A model generated the notes under the pieces. It saw only the letters and a program-made list of their open reading frames with translations, had not been told where the DNA came from and searched no databases. This document shows positions 42,102-50,612 of a stretch of 57,001 nt of DNA, piece by piece; the first letter of the stretch is position 1, and the number at the start of each line of letters is the position of its first letter. A program made the position numbers and the translations under genes. The stretch is taken from the NCBI GenBank assembly GCA_009837395.1, contig VXTP01000028.1:1-57001 (forward strand), given 5' to 3'. The stretch is from Gemmatimonadota bacterium. GTDB taxonomy: Bacteria; JAAXHH01.

Positions 42102-43352
42102 ATGTCCAGCGCATTCGACATATTGAAGGAACGGGGGTTCGTCTCCCAGGTTACGAACGAAGAGGCCGTGGCCCGGGCCTTCGAAGACGAGACCGTCACC
42201 TGCTATATCGGGTTCGATCCGACCGGGCAGAGCCTGCACGTCGGCAATCTCGTCCAGATCATGATGCTGGCCCACGTGCAGCGCGGCGGCCACCGGCCCA
42301 TCGCCCTGGTGGGCGGCGGCACGGCGATGATTCCCGATCCGAGCGGCAAGGTCGCCCTGCGTCCCCAGCTTTCGACGGAGGACATCGATCAGAACATCCT
42401 CCGGATCAAGAAGCAGCTGAGCAGCTACCTCGATTTCGACGACGGCCACGAGGGCCGGCCGGGCCGGGCGTCGATGGTGAATAACGCGGACTGGCTGCGC
42501 ACGCTGAACTACATCTCCTTCCTGCGGGAGATCGGAGAACATTTCAGCGTGAACCGGATGCTGACGGCCGAGGCCTACAAGCTGCGCATGGAGACGGGTC
42601 TCACCTTCCTTGAATTCAACTACCAGATCCTCCAGGCCTACGACTTTCTCATGCTCTTCCGGGAGTACGGCTGCACGATGCAGTTCGGGGGAGACGACCA
42701 ATGGGGGAACATCGTGGCCGGCGTGGACCTGATCCGGCGCAAGGAACGGGCGGCCGCGCAGGCGATTACCACGCCCCTGTTGACTCTGTCGGACGGCAAG
42801 AAGATGGGCAAGACGGCCGAAGGTGCCGTATGGCTCGATCCGGAAATGACCTCGCCCTACGATTTCTACCAGTTCTGGATCAACGTGGACGACCGGGACG
42901 TGGAAGGACTCCTGGGCCATTTTACCTTCCTGCCCATGGACCAGGTGCGGGAACTCGGCGCCCTCGAGGGCGAGAAGATCCGCCGAGCCAAGTCGGTTCT
43001 GGCCTTCGAGACGACGAAGATCACCCACGGCGAGGAAGCGGCGTCCCAGGCGGAGCGCGGCGCCCGGAGTGTATTCGGCGGCGCGCAGGCGGGGGCGGAG
43101 GACGTACCCACCGTGGAGATCGGCCGGGAACGCCTGGAGGCCGGCATCAACGTGGTCGACCTGTTCGTGGAAGCCGAACTGGGCAAGAGCAAGAGCGAGG
43201 TACGCAGGCTGATCGAGCAGGGCGGCGCTTCCGTCAACGGCGAGCGCGTGGCCGCCATCGACCGGATGCTCGGTACGGGGGACCTCGACGATGAAGGCGT
43301 CCTGCTCCTGAGGGCGGGCAAGAAGCGGTTCCAGCGCGTCAAGACCGGGTAA
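42102..43352 (+). CDS. tyrS: Tyrosyl-tRNA synthetase
   Basis: A 416-residue class I synthetase that charges tRNA-Tyr. The HIGH-type motif is HVGN (His46-Asn49) within DPTGQSLHVGNL, the KMSKS-type motif is KMGKT (234-238), and FGGDDQWGN is the tyrosine-binding block. The C-terminal S4 RNA-binding domain is near residues 350-412 (KSKSEVRRLIEQGGASVNGE). It is full length. It sits among sugar-metabolism genes in a plus-strand run, with 48 and 30 bp gaps, and has no T-box leader. Confidence 0.97.
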   Translation: MSSAFDILKERGFVSQVTNEEAVARAFEDETVTCYIGFDPTGQSLHVGNLVQIMMLAHVQRGGHRPIALVGGGTAMIPDPSGKVALRPQLSTEDIDQNILRIKKQLSSYLDFDDGHEGRPGRASMVNNADWLRTLNYISFLREIGEHFSVNRMLTAEAYKLRMETGLTFLEFNYQILQAYDFLMLFREYGCTMQFGGDDQWGNIVAGVDLIRRKERAAAQAITTPLLTLSDGKKMGKTAEGAVWLDPEMTSPYDFYQFWINVDDRDVEGLLGHFTFLPMDQVRELGALEGEKIRRAKSVLAFETTKITHGEEAASQAERGARSVFGGAQAGAEDVPTVEIGRERLEAGINVVDLFVEAELGKSKSEVRRLIEQGGASVNGERVAAIDRMLGTGDLDDEGVLLLRAGKKRFQRVKTG

Positions 43353-43382
43353 GTCCGGTAAAGCGCCCTATAAAGTCGGGCC

Positions 43383-44237
43383 ATGTTCAAGAACCTCAAT
43401 CCAGGCATGATCGGCGTTCACGCTTCCCTGGCCGAAGCGCTGGATATGGCCGCGCAGTACGGGTTCGACGGTGTCGATATCAACCTGCCGGATATGGCCG
43501 AAGTGTCCCGGGAGACTTCAGTCGGGGAGGTCCGGGATCTTTTTGAACGGGCCGGACGCCGTCCCGGCAACTGGGGCCTGCCGATCGAATGGCACGGCAC
43601 CAGGGAAAAGTGGTCGGAAGAACTGACCCGGCTTCACCGGTATGCCGCCCTGGCAAGGGACATTGGCGCGCAAAGGACGACCGCCGTGGTCATGCCCTGT
43701 TCGGATGAACGGACCTTCGACGAGAACTACGCTTTCCACGTGGAGCGGTTGAAGCCCGTGGCGGAACTCCTCGGGGAACACGACTGCCGCTTCGGCCTGG
43801 AGTTCATCGGTCCGGAAACGCTTCGTCGGGGCAGGAAGCACGCGTTCGTTTATACCATGGACGGCATGCTGGCGCTTTGCCGCGACCTGGGTCCCAACGT
43901 GGGCTTGCTGCTGGACCTGTGGCACTGGTACACATCCCACGGCACCTGGGATGACCTCGCGCGGCTGGGCAACGGCGACGTGGTCAACGTACACGTCAAC
44001 GACGCGCCGGCCGGGGTCCCGGTGGACGAGCAGATCGACAACAAGCGGTGCCTGCCCGGCGAGACCGGCGTCCTCGACATAGCCCGGTTCCTCAAGGCGC
44101 TGGACACCATGGGCTACGACGGCCCAGTCACGGCCGAACCTTTCAGCGCGCGGGTGAACGCCCTGGCCCCGCGGGACGCCCTGCGGGAGACTTCCGAAGC
44201 CATGCATCGGGCATGGGCATCGGCCGGAATCGCGTAG
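43383..44237 (+). CDS. Sugar phosphate isomerase/epimerase-like TIM-barrel protein
   Basis: A 284-residue xylose-isomerase-like TIM-barrel (AP endonuclease family 2) protein, a group of sugar and cyclitol isomerases, epimerases and dehydratases. Likely metal-site residues are in GLEFIGPET, LLLDLWHWY and VNVHVNDAP, and in VTAEPFS. GFDGVDINLPDMAEVS is the typical second strand. It starts 30 bp after tyrS. A partner for the nearby Gfo/Idh enzyme is plausible, as the two families often act in sequence in inositol-type pathways. Its stop is in an 8-bp tandem repeat. Confidence 0.83.
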   Translation: MFKNLNPGMIGVHASLAEALDMAAQYGFDGVDINLPDMAEVSRETSVGEVRDLFERAGRRPGNWGLPIEWHGTREKWSEELTRLHRYAALARDIGAQRTTAVVMPCSDERTFDENYAFHVERLKPVAELLGEHDCRFGLEFIGPETLRRGRKHAFVYTMDGMLALCRDLGPNVGLLLDLWHWYTSHGTWDDLARLGNGDVVNVHVNDAPAGVPVDEQIDNKRCLPGETGVLDIARFLKALDTMGYDGPVTAEPFSARVNALAPRDALRETSEAMHRAWASAGIA

Positions 44238-44317
44238 TTGCGTAGTTCGGCGGCAAGGTCCGGAAGCCCTTCTGGTCGCCACCTTCCTATTACAATTACC
44301 ATCTAACAGGTTCGAAA

Positions 44318-45160
44318 ATGGCCTCATCTCCTGCACGCGTATCCGTCCACGGCGGCCACAGCGGGGAATTCTGCGGGCACGCCGAGGATTCGCTGGAAGA
44401 CATTATCCGGGCCTACATCGCCCATGGATACGCCTGGGTGGGCATCACCGAGCACATGCCGCCGAATCGGGATGCGTTGAGCTACCCCGATGAGCTGGCC
44501 TCCGGACTGAACGCCGTCGATCAGCAGGCGAGATTCGCCGAGTACATGGCGGCCTGCCGCCGACTCCGGGACAAGTACGCGTCGCAGATCAGGGTCCTGG
44601 TAGCCTTCGAAACGGAAGGGTACAGCGGGTATGAAAGCTGGGTACCCGCGATGAGGGAGGCGCACGAACCCGACTATATCGTGGGTTCCGTGCACCAGAT
44701 CAACGATGAGTTGTTCGATGGATCGCCGGAATGGTACCGGGCCGCGGCGGATACGGTCGGGGGCGTGGACGAGCTGTACTGCGCGTACTTCGACCGGCAG
44801 TACGAAATGATCACGAAGCTGCGTCCCGAGGTGATCGGCCACTTCGACCTCGTCAGGATCTTCGACCCCGATTACAGGGCGCGCCTCATCAAGCCCTTCG
44901 TGTGGGACCGGGTCGTGCGCAACCTGGAGGCGATCCTCGATCTCGGTTCGATCCTGGACTACAACCTGGCCGCGCTCAAAAAAGGTCAGACCGAGCCCTA
45001 CGTCTCCAGGCCGGTACTCGAGCAAGCGCTGAAAATGGGAATCGCCGTGGTACCCGGGGACGACTCCCACAGTGTTGGAAATGTCGACCGGCACTGGGAC
45101 GAGGGTATCCGTTTCCTGCGAGAAGCAGGGTGCGACCTGAACTGGAAATGTCCAGCTTGA
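44318..45160 (+). CDS. PHP-family phosphatase, histidinol-phosphatase-like
   Basis: A 280-residue PHP-domain protein similar to HisJ/HisK-type histidinol phosphatases. Metal residues are visible: His11 and His14 (HGGHSGEFCGH), Glu45-His46 (GITEHMP), His126 (GSVHQIND), His175-Asp177 (IGHFDLVR) and the late PGDDSHS. The length is normal. No other histidine-biosynthesis gene is nearby, so it may dephosphorylate another substrate, though histidinol-phosphatases are often unlinked. The last gene of the 40643-45160 run, 80 bp after the isomerase gene. Confidence 0.85.
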   Translation: MASSPARVSVHGGHSGEFCGHAEDSLEDIIRAYIAHGYAWVGITEHMPPNRDALSYPDELASGLNAVDQQARFAEYMAACRRLRDKYASQIRVLVAFETEGYSGYESWVPAMREAHEPDYIVGSVHQINDELFDGSPEWYRAAADTVGGVDELYCAYFDRQYEMITKLRPEVIGHFDLVRIFDPDYRARLIKPFVWDRVVRNLEAILDLGSILDYNLAALKKGQTEPYVSRPVLEQALKMGIAVVPGDDSHSVGNVDRHWDEGIRFLREAGCDLNWKCPA

Positions 45161-45183
45161 GGTGGGTCTACGACCCAAGTGCG

Positions 45184-45209
45184 CACCTGGCCAGTTGTCT
45201 TGCCAGGTG
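45184..45209 (+). terminator. Hairpin, possible terminator
   Basis: CACCTGGC (45184-45191) pairs perfectly with GCCAGGTG (45202-45209) around a 10-base loop, 24 bases after the PHP gene. There is no clean T-run after it, so termination is only inferred. A smaller hairpin GGGTC/GACCC lies at 45163-45175. Confidence 0.4.
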
Positions 45210-45355
45210 GTGGTTCTCAGAAAAAACTACATTTTAATCGAAAAACATCACAACGGTACCGACTAATCCATTTAGACCAATACGCAGGAAGAACAGGCTA
45301 AGGTTGATGGATAAATTGAAATGGATGTCTGTGACTGGATGAAAGAGGTACCGAA

Positions 45356-45598
45356 ATGAACGAATCTGAAAACCTATCTCCGTCTTCGCCGGGTACACCA
45401 ATCGTCTTTCAGAATGAATGGCTGATGGTTCAGCTCATTGACATTCGGAAGGGAATAGGCGAAATACGGGCAGAAATCGAAAAATCCAGGACTGAGGCGG
45501 TGGACAGGGAAAACAGGATACTCAGGTGGGCAATCGCCCTGGTTCCGGTTACTGCTCTTGCGTTGTTGAAAATCTGGGATCTGCTGCCCATAAACTGA
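45356..45598 (+). CDS. Small membrane-anchored coiled-coil protein
   Basis: An 80-residue protein. An N-terminal polar part rich in Ser and Pro is followed by a charged helix (DIRKGIGEIRAEIEKSRTEA) and one C-terminal membrane span (WAIALVPVTALALLKIWDLL). This holin- or stress-like plan is widespread among unrelated small proteins; I do not recognise a family. An AGAGG site precedes ATG. The gene and its upstream region are much poorer in G+C than their neighbours, which points to recent acquisition. Its stop faces the TPP-enzyme stop 29 bp away. Confidence 0.65.
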   Translation: MNESENLSPSSPGTPIVFQNEWLMVQLIDIRKGIGEIRAEIEKSRTEAVDRENRILRWAIALVPVTALALLKIWDLLPIN

Positions 45599-45627
45599 AC
45601 GAGAACGAAGACCTGCAGGTACAGTAT

Positions 45628-47205
45628 CTAGTACCTTCGCTCCCAGGGTCCTATCGGCACCTCGATCAGTGTCGGGGCATCCACCGCAACGGCTTCGCCC
45701 ACGGCCGCTTCGAGCTGTGACGCATCCTCGGCCAGAACCCCCCTTGCGCCATAGGCTTCTGCCAGTTTGACGAAATCCGGGTTGTGGAGTTCGGTGCCGA
45801 TGACGCGGCCGTCGAACTCTTCCAACTGGGCCCGCAACACGTTGCCGTAGGCGTTGTCGTTGAAGACGACGGTCACGACGTTGATACCGTATTGCACGGC
45901 CGTGGCGAGTTCCTGGAGGTTGTAGAGGATGCCGCCGTCGCCGGAGACCACGACGACCGCGCGGTCGGGGCGTCCGATCTTGAGGCCGATGCCGACGGGG
46001 AACACGCTGCCCAGTGTGCCGTGGTGGGAGGAAGTCTGGTATCCCCTCGGGGACTGGGCATGGTAGTAGTTCCGGCCGTAGTATCCCATCTGGTTCATCC
46101 CGCCCACGAAGATGCCGTCATCGGGAATCGCCGACCGCATGGCGTCCATGAAAGCGCCCTGGGGCTGGAGTTGTTCCGCTGGACCGAAGCGGTGGGCATT
46201 GATCGCCTGGATGTCCTCGGTGACGTTGGGCCCGGGGGCGGACAGGCCGGCCAGGTTTTCGTACAGGACCTCCAGGCTCAGCGCGGCGTCGCCCAGGATG
46301 CCGTGGGTATGGCTTCCGTCCTGGTTGATCTCGTCAGAGTCGTCGTCGATACGGATCACCGTCTGCCCATCCAGTCGCGCGCTCAGGTCGGTCGCCGTGC
46401 CCACGGCCAGGATCACGTCGCATTCGTCCACCCGGTCCTTCAGCGGCTTGAACCGCGCCTCGAACATCCCAAGGGACAGGGGATGCCGTGCCGGAAGGAT
46501 ACCCTTCCCGCTGCGGCTGCTGACGACCGGGCTGCCCAGGTGCTCGGCGATCTTCCGAACCAAAGGCGCGCCTTCCGACGCACCGGCGCCGACCCAGAGC
46601 AGCGGCCGTTCCGATTCCGCCAGCAGCCGGGCCGCGTGCGCCAGCTGGCCGGCATCGCCCGCCGCGGGCGAGTACGACGCCGCTTCCACCAGGAGGACCT
46701 CCTCCTCGGCCCTGAATACGTGGGGACCGATCTCCAGGACGACGGGCCGTTTCCGCGGGGTGCTGAGCTGGCGGAAGGCCTCCCGGACCAGGCCGGGGAC
46801 GTCTCCGGGCGAATCCGCACGGCCCGCCCACTTCGAATAGGCGCCGTAGTCACCCAGGCTGTCGTGCCGGGGCCGGCCGGGTAAGGACACGCCGTGGTGG
46901 TCTCCAGTGACCAGCAGCACGGGGGAGGACTGTGCGAAAGCGGTGGCCAGTCCGGCCGTGGTGTTGAAGAACCCGGGGCCTTCGACCGCGATGCCCACGC
47001 CCGGCTTGCCGCTCACGCGGGCGTAACCGTCCGCTATGTAGCTGATCGCCTGTTCGTTCCGCGTGGTGACGTACCGCATACCCTCCTGGCGGTAGATCGC
47101 ATCGATGGCTTCGTACTGGCCGGCGCCGGGCAGTCCGAAGACGACCTCGACACCGTTGGCGCGCATGGACCGGATTAGGGCCTCGCCGCCGTTCATGACG
47201 GGCAT
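45628..47205 (-). CDS. Thiamine pyrophosphate-binding enzyme (acetolactate synthase-like)
   Basis: A 525-residue enzyme with the three-domain plan of acetolactate synthase, benzoylformate decarboxylase and oxalyl-CoA decarboxylase. Glu51 (TRNEQAIS) is the TPP-activating residue. The TPP-magnesium motif is GDGGILYNLQELATA to FNDNAYGNV. AGAGGAG lies before ATG 47205. It is 63 bp downstream of an APC permease gene on the same strand, so the permease may bring in its substrate or an amino acid related to it. No regulatory ilvN subunit is nearby, so anabolic acetolactate synthase is less likely than a catabolic decarboxylase or carboligase. Confidence 0.85.
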   Translation of the reverse strand: MPVMNGGEALIRSMRANGVEVVFGLPGAGQYEAIDAIYRQEGMRYVTTRNEQAISYIADGYARVSGKPGVGIAVEGPGFFNTTAGLATAFAQSSPVLLVTGDHHGVSLPGRPRHDSLGDYGAYSKWAGRADSPGDVPGLVREAFRQLSTPRKRPVVLEIGPHVFRAEEEVLLVEAASYSPAAGDAGQLAHAARLLAESERPLLWVGAGASEGAPLVRKIAEHLGSPVVSSRSGKGILPARHPLSLGMFEARFKPLKDRVDECDVILAVGTATDLSARLDGQTVIRIDDDSDEINQDGSHTHGILGDAALSLEVLYENLAGLSAPGPNVTEDIQAINAHRFGPAEQLQPQGAFMDAMRSAIPDDGIFVGGMNQMGYYGRNYYHAQSPRGYQTSSHHGTLGSVFPVGIGLKIGRPDRAVVVVSGDGGILYNLQELATAVQYGINVVTVVFNDNAYGNVLRAQLEEFDGRVIGTELHNPDFVKLAEAYGARGVLAEDASQLEAAVGEAVAVDAPTLIEVPIGPWERRY

Positions 47206-47268
47206 CTGTAACTCCTCTATTCCTTGATCGGTGATTTACTCTCTAGCTTGAGGTCTGCAATATCAAAT

Positions 47269-48669
47269 CTACGCACTGGCCGCCTGCCTGCGGAACCACA
47301 GCAGGTATACCGGCACGCCGAGCAGCAGGACGATAATGCCCGGCAGTGCGTCGCCGAAGCTGAAAACGACCGTCGATACAATGTATCCGAGGGACACCAC
47401 GATAAAGAAGAGTGGTGTGATGGGGTAGCCCCACACCTTGAATGGCCGGTGTTCGTCAGGGTACTTCCGGCGGAGGATGAACACGGCGATCACGGTCAAC
47501 AAGTAGAACACGAAGAGCACGTACATCACGGCCAGGATGATTTCCATGAAGTTGCCGACGAGGCTCCACGCCATGCCCAGGACGGTCAGGGTGGTGATCG
47601 TTCGCGACGGGGTCCGGAACCTGGGATGCACCCGGGTGAACCAGCCGAAGAAGAGGCGCTCACGAGCCATGCCGTAGGCGATGCGCGGCATGTACATTAT
47701 GTTGGCGTTTAAGGTACCGAAGGTGGCGACGACTACCGCCAGGGAGGTGAGTGATCCGCCGATCGGACCGATCAGCCTCTCCGCTACCTCGGCGGCGATC
47801 TGATTCGACCCGGCGATTTCGTCGATGTCCATGACGTAGAGGTATGCCCAGTTGACGGCCAGGTAGACCAGCATGCAGAGGCTCAACCCGATGATGATGG
47901 CCAGGGGCAGCACGCGGCGCGGATCCTTCACTTCACCCGCCACGTTGTTCGTGTTATACCAGCCGTTGTACGAGAACAGGATGCCGACCATGGCCGTTCC
48001 CAGCGCACCGAAGAGGCTCATCTCCCTGCCCGTGGCCGACGGCGTGGAGAAATGCTCCGCGGACCCGCCGACGATCAGGGCGAGGAACACCAGGCCCAAC
48101 AGGGCCGCGACCTTGGCGAAGGTGGACACATTGGATATGATCCCTCCGAACCGCACGCCCGCGTAATTGACGGCTCCGAGCAGGGCCAGGACGGCAAAGA
48201 TCGCCAGGTGCTGGGTCGAGACCATCACCGGACCGGCCTGCATCAGTACATGTTCCAGGGAGATATCCGGTACGAAGTAACCAAGATACGAGGTGCAGAT
48301 CATGGCGACGGCGGCCAGCGCGCCCGGACAGATCACGGCGGTTTCCGTCCACCCGTAGAGAAAGGACACGTAGGGCGGATAGGATTCCCGCAAGTACACG
48401 ATGATGCCGCCCGTGCGGGGCATCATGGCGCCCAGTTCGGCGAAGCAAAGTGCACCCGAGAAGCAGAGCAGGCCGCCGATGACCCAGACCAGCAGGAACA
48501 GTTCGGGGGAGCCCAGTACGGCCGCGATGCCCGCGGGCGCCCCGAATATCCCGGACCCGATGATGCCGCCGACGATGATCGTCGTGGCCGCGACCAGGCC
48601 GAGATCCCGGGCCAGCTCGGTCTCGAGTTGAAATCGACTTCCGACGCGATCGGGTGATGATTCAGCCAT
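47269..48669 (-). CDS. APC-family amino acid permease
   Basis: A 466-residue membrane protein with 12 predicted spans. The first helix VAATTIIVGGIIGSGIFGAPAG carries the GSGIF motif of the amino acid-polyamine-organocation superfamily, and CFAELGAMMPRTGG is the second family block. It resembles LAT-like exchangers. A candidate -35 (TTGACG, 48761-48756) lies upstream but without a good -10. It probably forms an operon with the TPP enzyme. Substrate unknown. Confidence 0.88.
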   Translation of the reverse strand: MAESSPDRVGSRFQLETELARDLGLVAATTIIVGGIIGSGIFGAPAGIAAVLGSPELFLLVWVIGGLLCFSGALCFAELGAMMPRTGGIIVYLRESYPPYVSFLYGWTETAVICPGALAAVAMICTSYLGYFVPDISLEHVLMQAGPVMVSTQHLAIFAVLALLGAVNYAGVRFGGIISNVSTFAKVAALLGLVFLALIVGGSAEHFSTPSATGREMSLFGALGTAMVGILFSYNGWYNTNNVAGEVKDPRRVLPLAIIIGLSLCMLVYLAVNWAYLYVMDIDEIAGSNQIAAEVAERLIGPIGGSLTSLAVVVATFGTLNANIMYMPRIAYGMARERLFFGWFTRVHPRFRTPSRTITTLTVLGMAWSLVGNFMEIILAVMYVLFVFYLLTVIAVFILRRKYPDEHRPFKVWGYPITPLFFIVVSLGYIVSTVVFSFGDALPGIIVLLLGVPVYLLWFRRQAASA

Positions 48670-48788
48670 GGCCTTCCTCCGTTGCCGTCACGCACGGGAA
48701 CTGGATTGATTTTAAATCGTCGAAGAAACTTAAAACAAAATGGACGCGGATTGATCGTCAAGGACAATATACCCCGCGTACATCCGCT

Positions 48789-48817
48789 TTGACAGGGTCC
48801 CTCGAAAAGAGTATATT
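48789..48817 (+). promoter_or_regulatory. Strong promoter of the P-loop kinase-like gene
   Basis: CCGCTTTGACA with TTGACA, exactly 17 bp, TATATT. Predicted start near 48824, about 40 bases before the ATG. Confidence 0.75.
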
Positions 48818-48862
48818 CAGCCCGGTTTTCGTGTTCCTCCTCTGCAACCAGGCGGACCTGAA

Positions 48863-49444
48863 ATGCACCTAATCGTCGCCATCGTAGGCATGACCGGATC
48901 GGGAAAATCGACGGCCGCCGAATGCCTGGTCGACCAGGGCTGGCGCCACATCCGTTTCGGCCAGGTGACCATCGACCGGCTCAGGGCGGAAGGCCGGGAA
49001 GTGAATCCGGAGAACGAGAAGGAGATGCGGGAAGGGCTGCGGCGCGACCACGGGATGGGCGCCTTCGCGCTGCTTTCGCTTCCCGCCATCGAGGAAGGCC
49101 TGAAACACGGCCACGTGGTGATCGACGGGCTGTATTCTTGGTCGGAGCACAAGATCCTTAAAGAGACCTTTGGCGACCGCATCCACGTGGTGGCCGTGGT
49201 CTCTTCGCCGAAGACCCGCTACCGCCGGCTGGAGCACCGGACCCACGACGCGCGGACGGACCCACACTTCCGGATGCGCCCCCTCACGGCGGACGAAGCG
49301 CGAAAGCGGGACCACGCGGAGATCGAGAACATCGAGAAGGGCGGGCCCATCGCCATGGCGGATTTCACCATCGTCAACGAATCGGCCCCGCAGGACATGG
49401 TCGACGCCGTCCTGGCCTACGTAGATCGCTTCACCTCAACGTAA
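48863..49444 (+). CDS. P-loop nucleotide kinase-like protein (UPF0200-like)
   Basis: A 193-residue AAA/adenylate-kinase-like protein. Walker A is GMTGSGKST (Lys15). Later blocks FGQVTIDRLRAEG, ALLSLPAIEEGL, HVVIDGLYSWSEHKILKE and VVAVVSSPKTRYRRLEHR match the dephospho-CoA-kinase-like proteins best known from archaea (UPF0200) rather than bacterial CoaE. A kinase acting on a nucleotide or small molecule is likely. It is monocistronic behind a strong promoter; the 98 bp after it hold no gene. The family name is moderately sure. Confidence 0.75.
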   Translation: MHLIVAIVGMTGSGKSTAAECLVDQGWRHIRFGQVTIDRLRAEGREVNPENEKEMREGLRRDHGMGAFALLSLPAIEEGLKHGHVVIDGLYSWSEHKILKETFGDRIHVVAVVSSPKTRYRRLEHRTHDARTDPHFRMRPLTADEARKRDHAEIENIEKGGPIAMADFTIVNESAPQDMVDAVLAYVDRFTST

Positions 49445-49542
49445 CCAACCTGTCCAACCCGGCCTCATGGCCCGTTGACCCACGCCGCCCACACTGCCCG
49501 CGGACTATTACACTTCGTGGTAACTGGCCGGCCAACGCTTAC

Positions 49543-50574
49543 TTACAGTGGCAGGGCGATGGCCTTGCCTTCCGACATGCTCCGGGTCACGGCTTCGGTG
49601 AATTCCATGTACTTGACCCCGACGTCGAAGGGCGTGTGGGACACCTTTTCCACCCCGAGAATGGCGTTGATGAATTCTTCTTCGACCCGCCATTCCCCGT
49701 GGTCTTCGGGCCTGATTTCGATTTCGGAAAGGGCGTCGTCTCCCCGGCGGGCTCCGTAGAGCTTGCTGTCGCCCATGCGGATCGTGCCCTCGCTGCCGTA
49801 GATCGTGGCTTCGCTCTCGTTAGCCAGGCCCTGTACGGTCGAGATCTTGACATAGGCCGACGCGCCGCAGATCATGTCCATCACGATGTCGATGTGCTCC
49901 GGCACTCTTACGGCGCGCATCACGCCCGTTTCGGCGTCGCGGCGCATCTTCGTGAAGGTCTTTCCCTGGGCGAAAACCGATAGCGGGTCCCCGACCCAGC
50001 GCCGCATGGCCTCGTACCAGATGCCCATGGTCATGACGTTCATCCCGCTGTAGTCGACGTTCTGCCGCCAGTGCATGGGACCGTCGCGGTCGATGAAGTC
50101 GCTGCCGGAGGAGCGGAGTTCCACGCTGAGGATCTCGCCCACGTAGCCTTCCGCGATCAGGCGCTGAATGGTCTTGTCCGCCCACAGCGTCATGGGGGAA
50201 GGCACGATCTGGGCGACGAGGTCCGGGTTATTCTGCGCGGCGTCGTGCATAAGCTGGGCCTCTTCGTAGTTCATGGCCATGCGCGCCTCGCACAGGATGT
50301 GCTTGCCGTTCGCCAGGGCCGCCATGCTCGTAGCGCAGTGCAGATAGGGCCAGGTCCCGACGACGATGGCGTCCGTATCCTCGGCCTCGATCAGTTCGGT
50401 CCACGTTTCGTAGACCGTCGGGATGTTGAACTGCTTCGCCACCCGCTCTGACGACGCGCGGCTGCGGTTGCACACGCTGACGATCTTCACGCCTTTAATG
50501 GCCTGCAGCTTCGGTATATGCATGGTCACGGTATTGGTGCCGGCGCCGACCACGCCTACCCGGATGGTTTCCAT
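49543..50574 (-). CDS. Gfo/Idh/MocA-like protein with altered EKP motif
   Basis: A 343-residue protein of the Gfo/Idh/MocA fold: Rossmann motif GVVGAGTNTVTMHIPKLQ, then a standard C-terminal domain with an ATIYGSEGTIRM segment. The catalytic-site motif normally reading EKP is Glu96-Ala97-Arg98 here (CEARMAMN), so the family lysine is missing. It may be inactive as a dehydrogenase, use another chemistry, or belong to a variant subfamily. ATG 50574 has AAGGGG 7 bases upstream; the longer frame to 50805 overlaps the neighbouring gene. It is the last gene of the eight-gene operon, 38 bp after the SGNH hydrolase. Confidence 0.85.
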   Translation of the reverse strand: METIRVGVVGAGTNTVTMHIPKLQAIKGVKIVSVCNRSRASSERVAKQFNIPTVYETWTELIEAEDTDAIVVGTWPYLHCATSMAALANGKHILCEARMAMNYEEAQLMHDAAQNNPDLVAQIVPSPMTLWADKTIQRLIAEGYVGEILSVELRSSGSDFIDRDGPMHWRQNVDYSGMNVMTMGIWYEAMRRWVGDPLSVFAQGKTFTKMRRDAETGVMRAVRVPEHIDIVMDMICGASAYVKISTVQGLANESEATIYGSEGTIRMGDSKLYGARRGDDALSEIEIRPEDHGEWRVEEEFINAILGVEKVSHTPFDVGVKYMEFTEAVTRSMSEGKAIALPL

Positions 50575-50612
50575 TTGTTTCCCCTTTTGGCCTGCTGGAT
50601 GAAGTTTAAAGA

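Noticed and set aside
41058-43028. 656-codon minus-strand frame
   Set aside because: Antisense to a Gfo/Idh gene and tyrS; no ribosome site and no recognisable protein.
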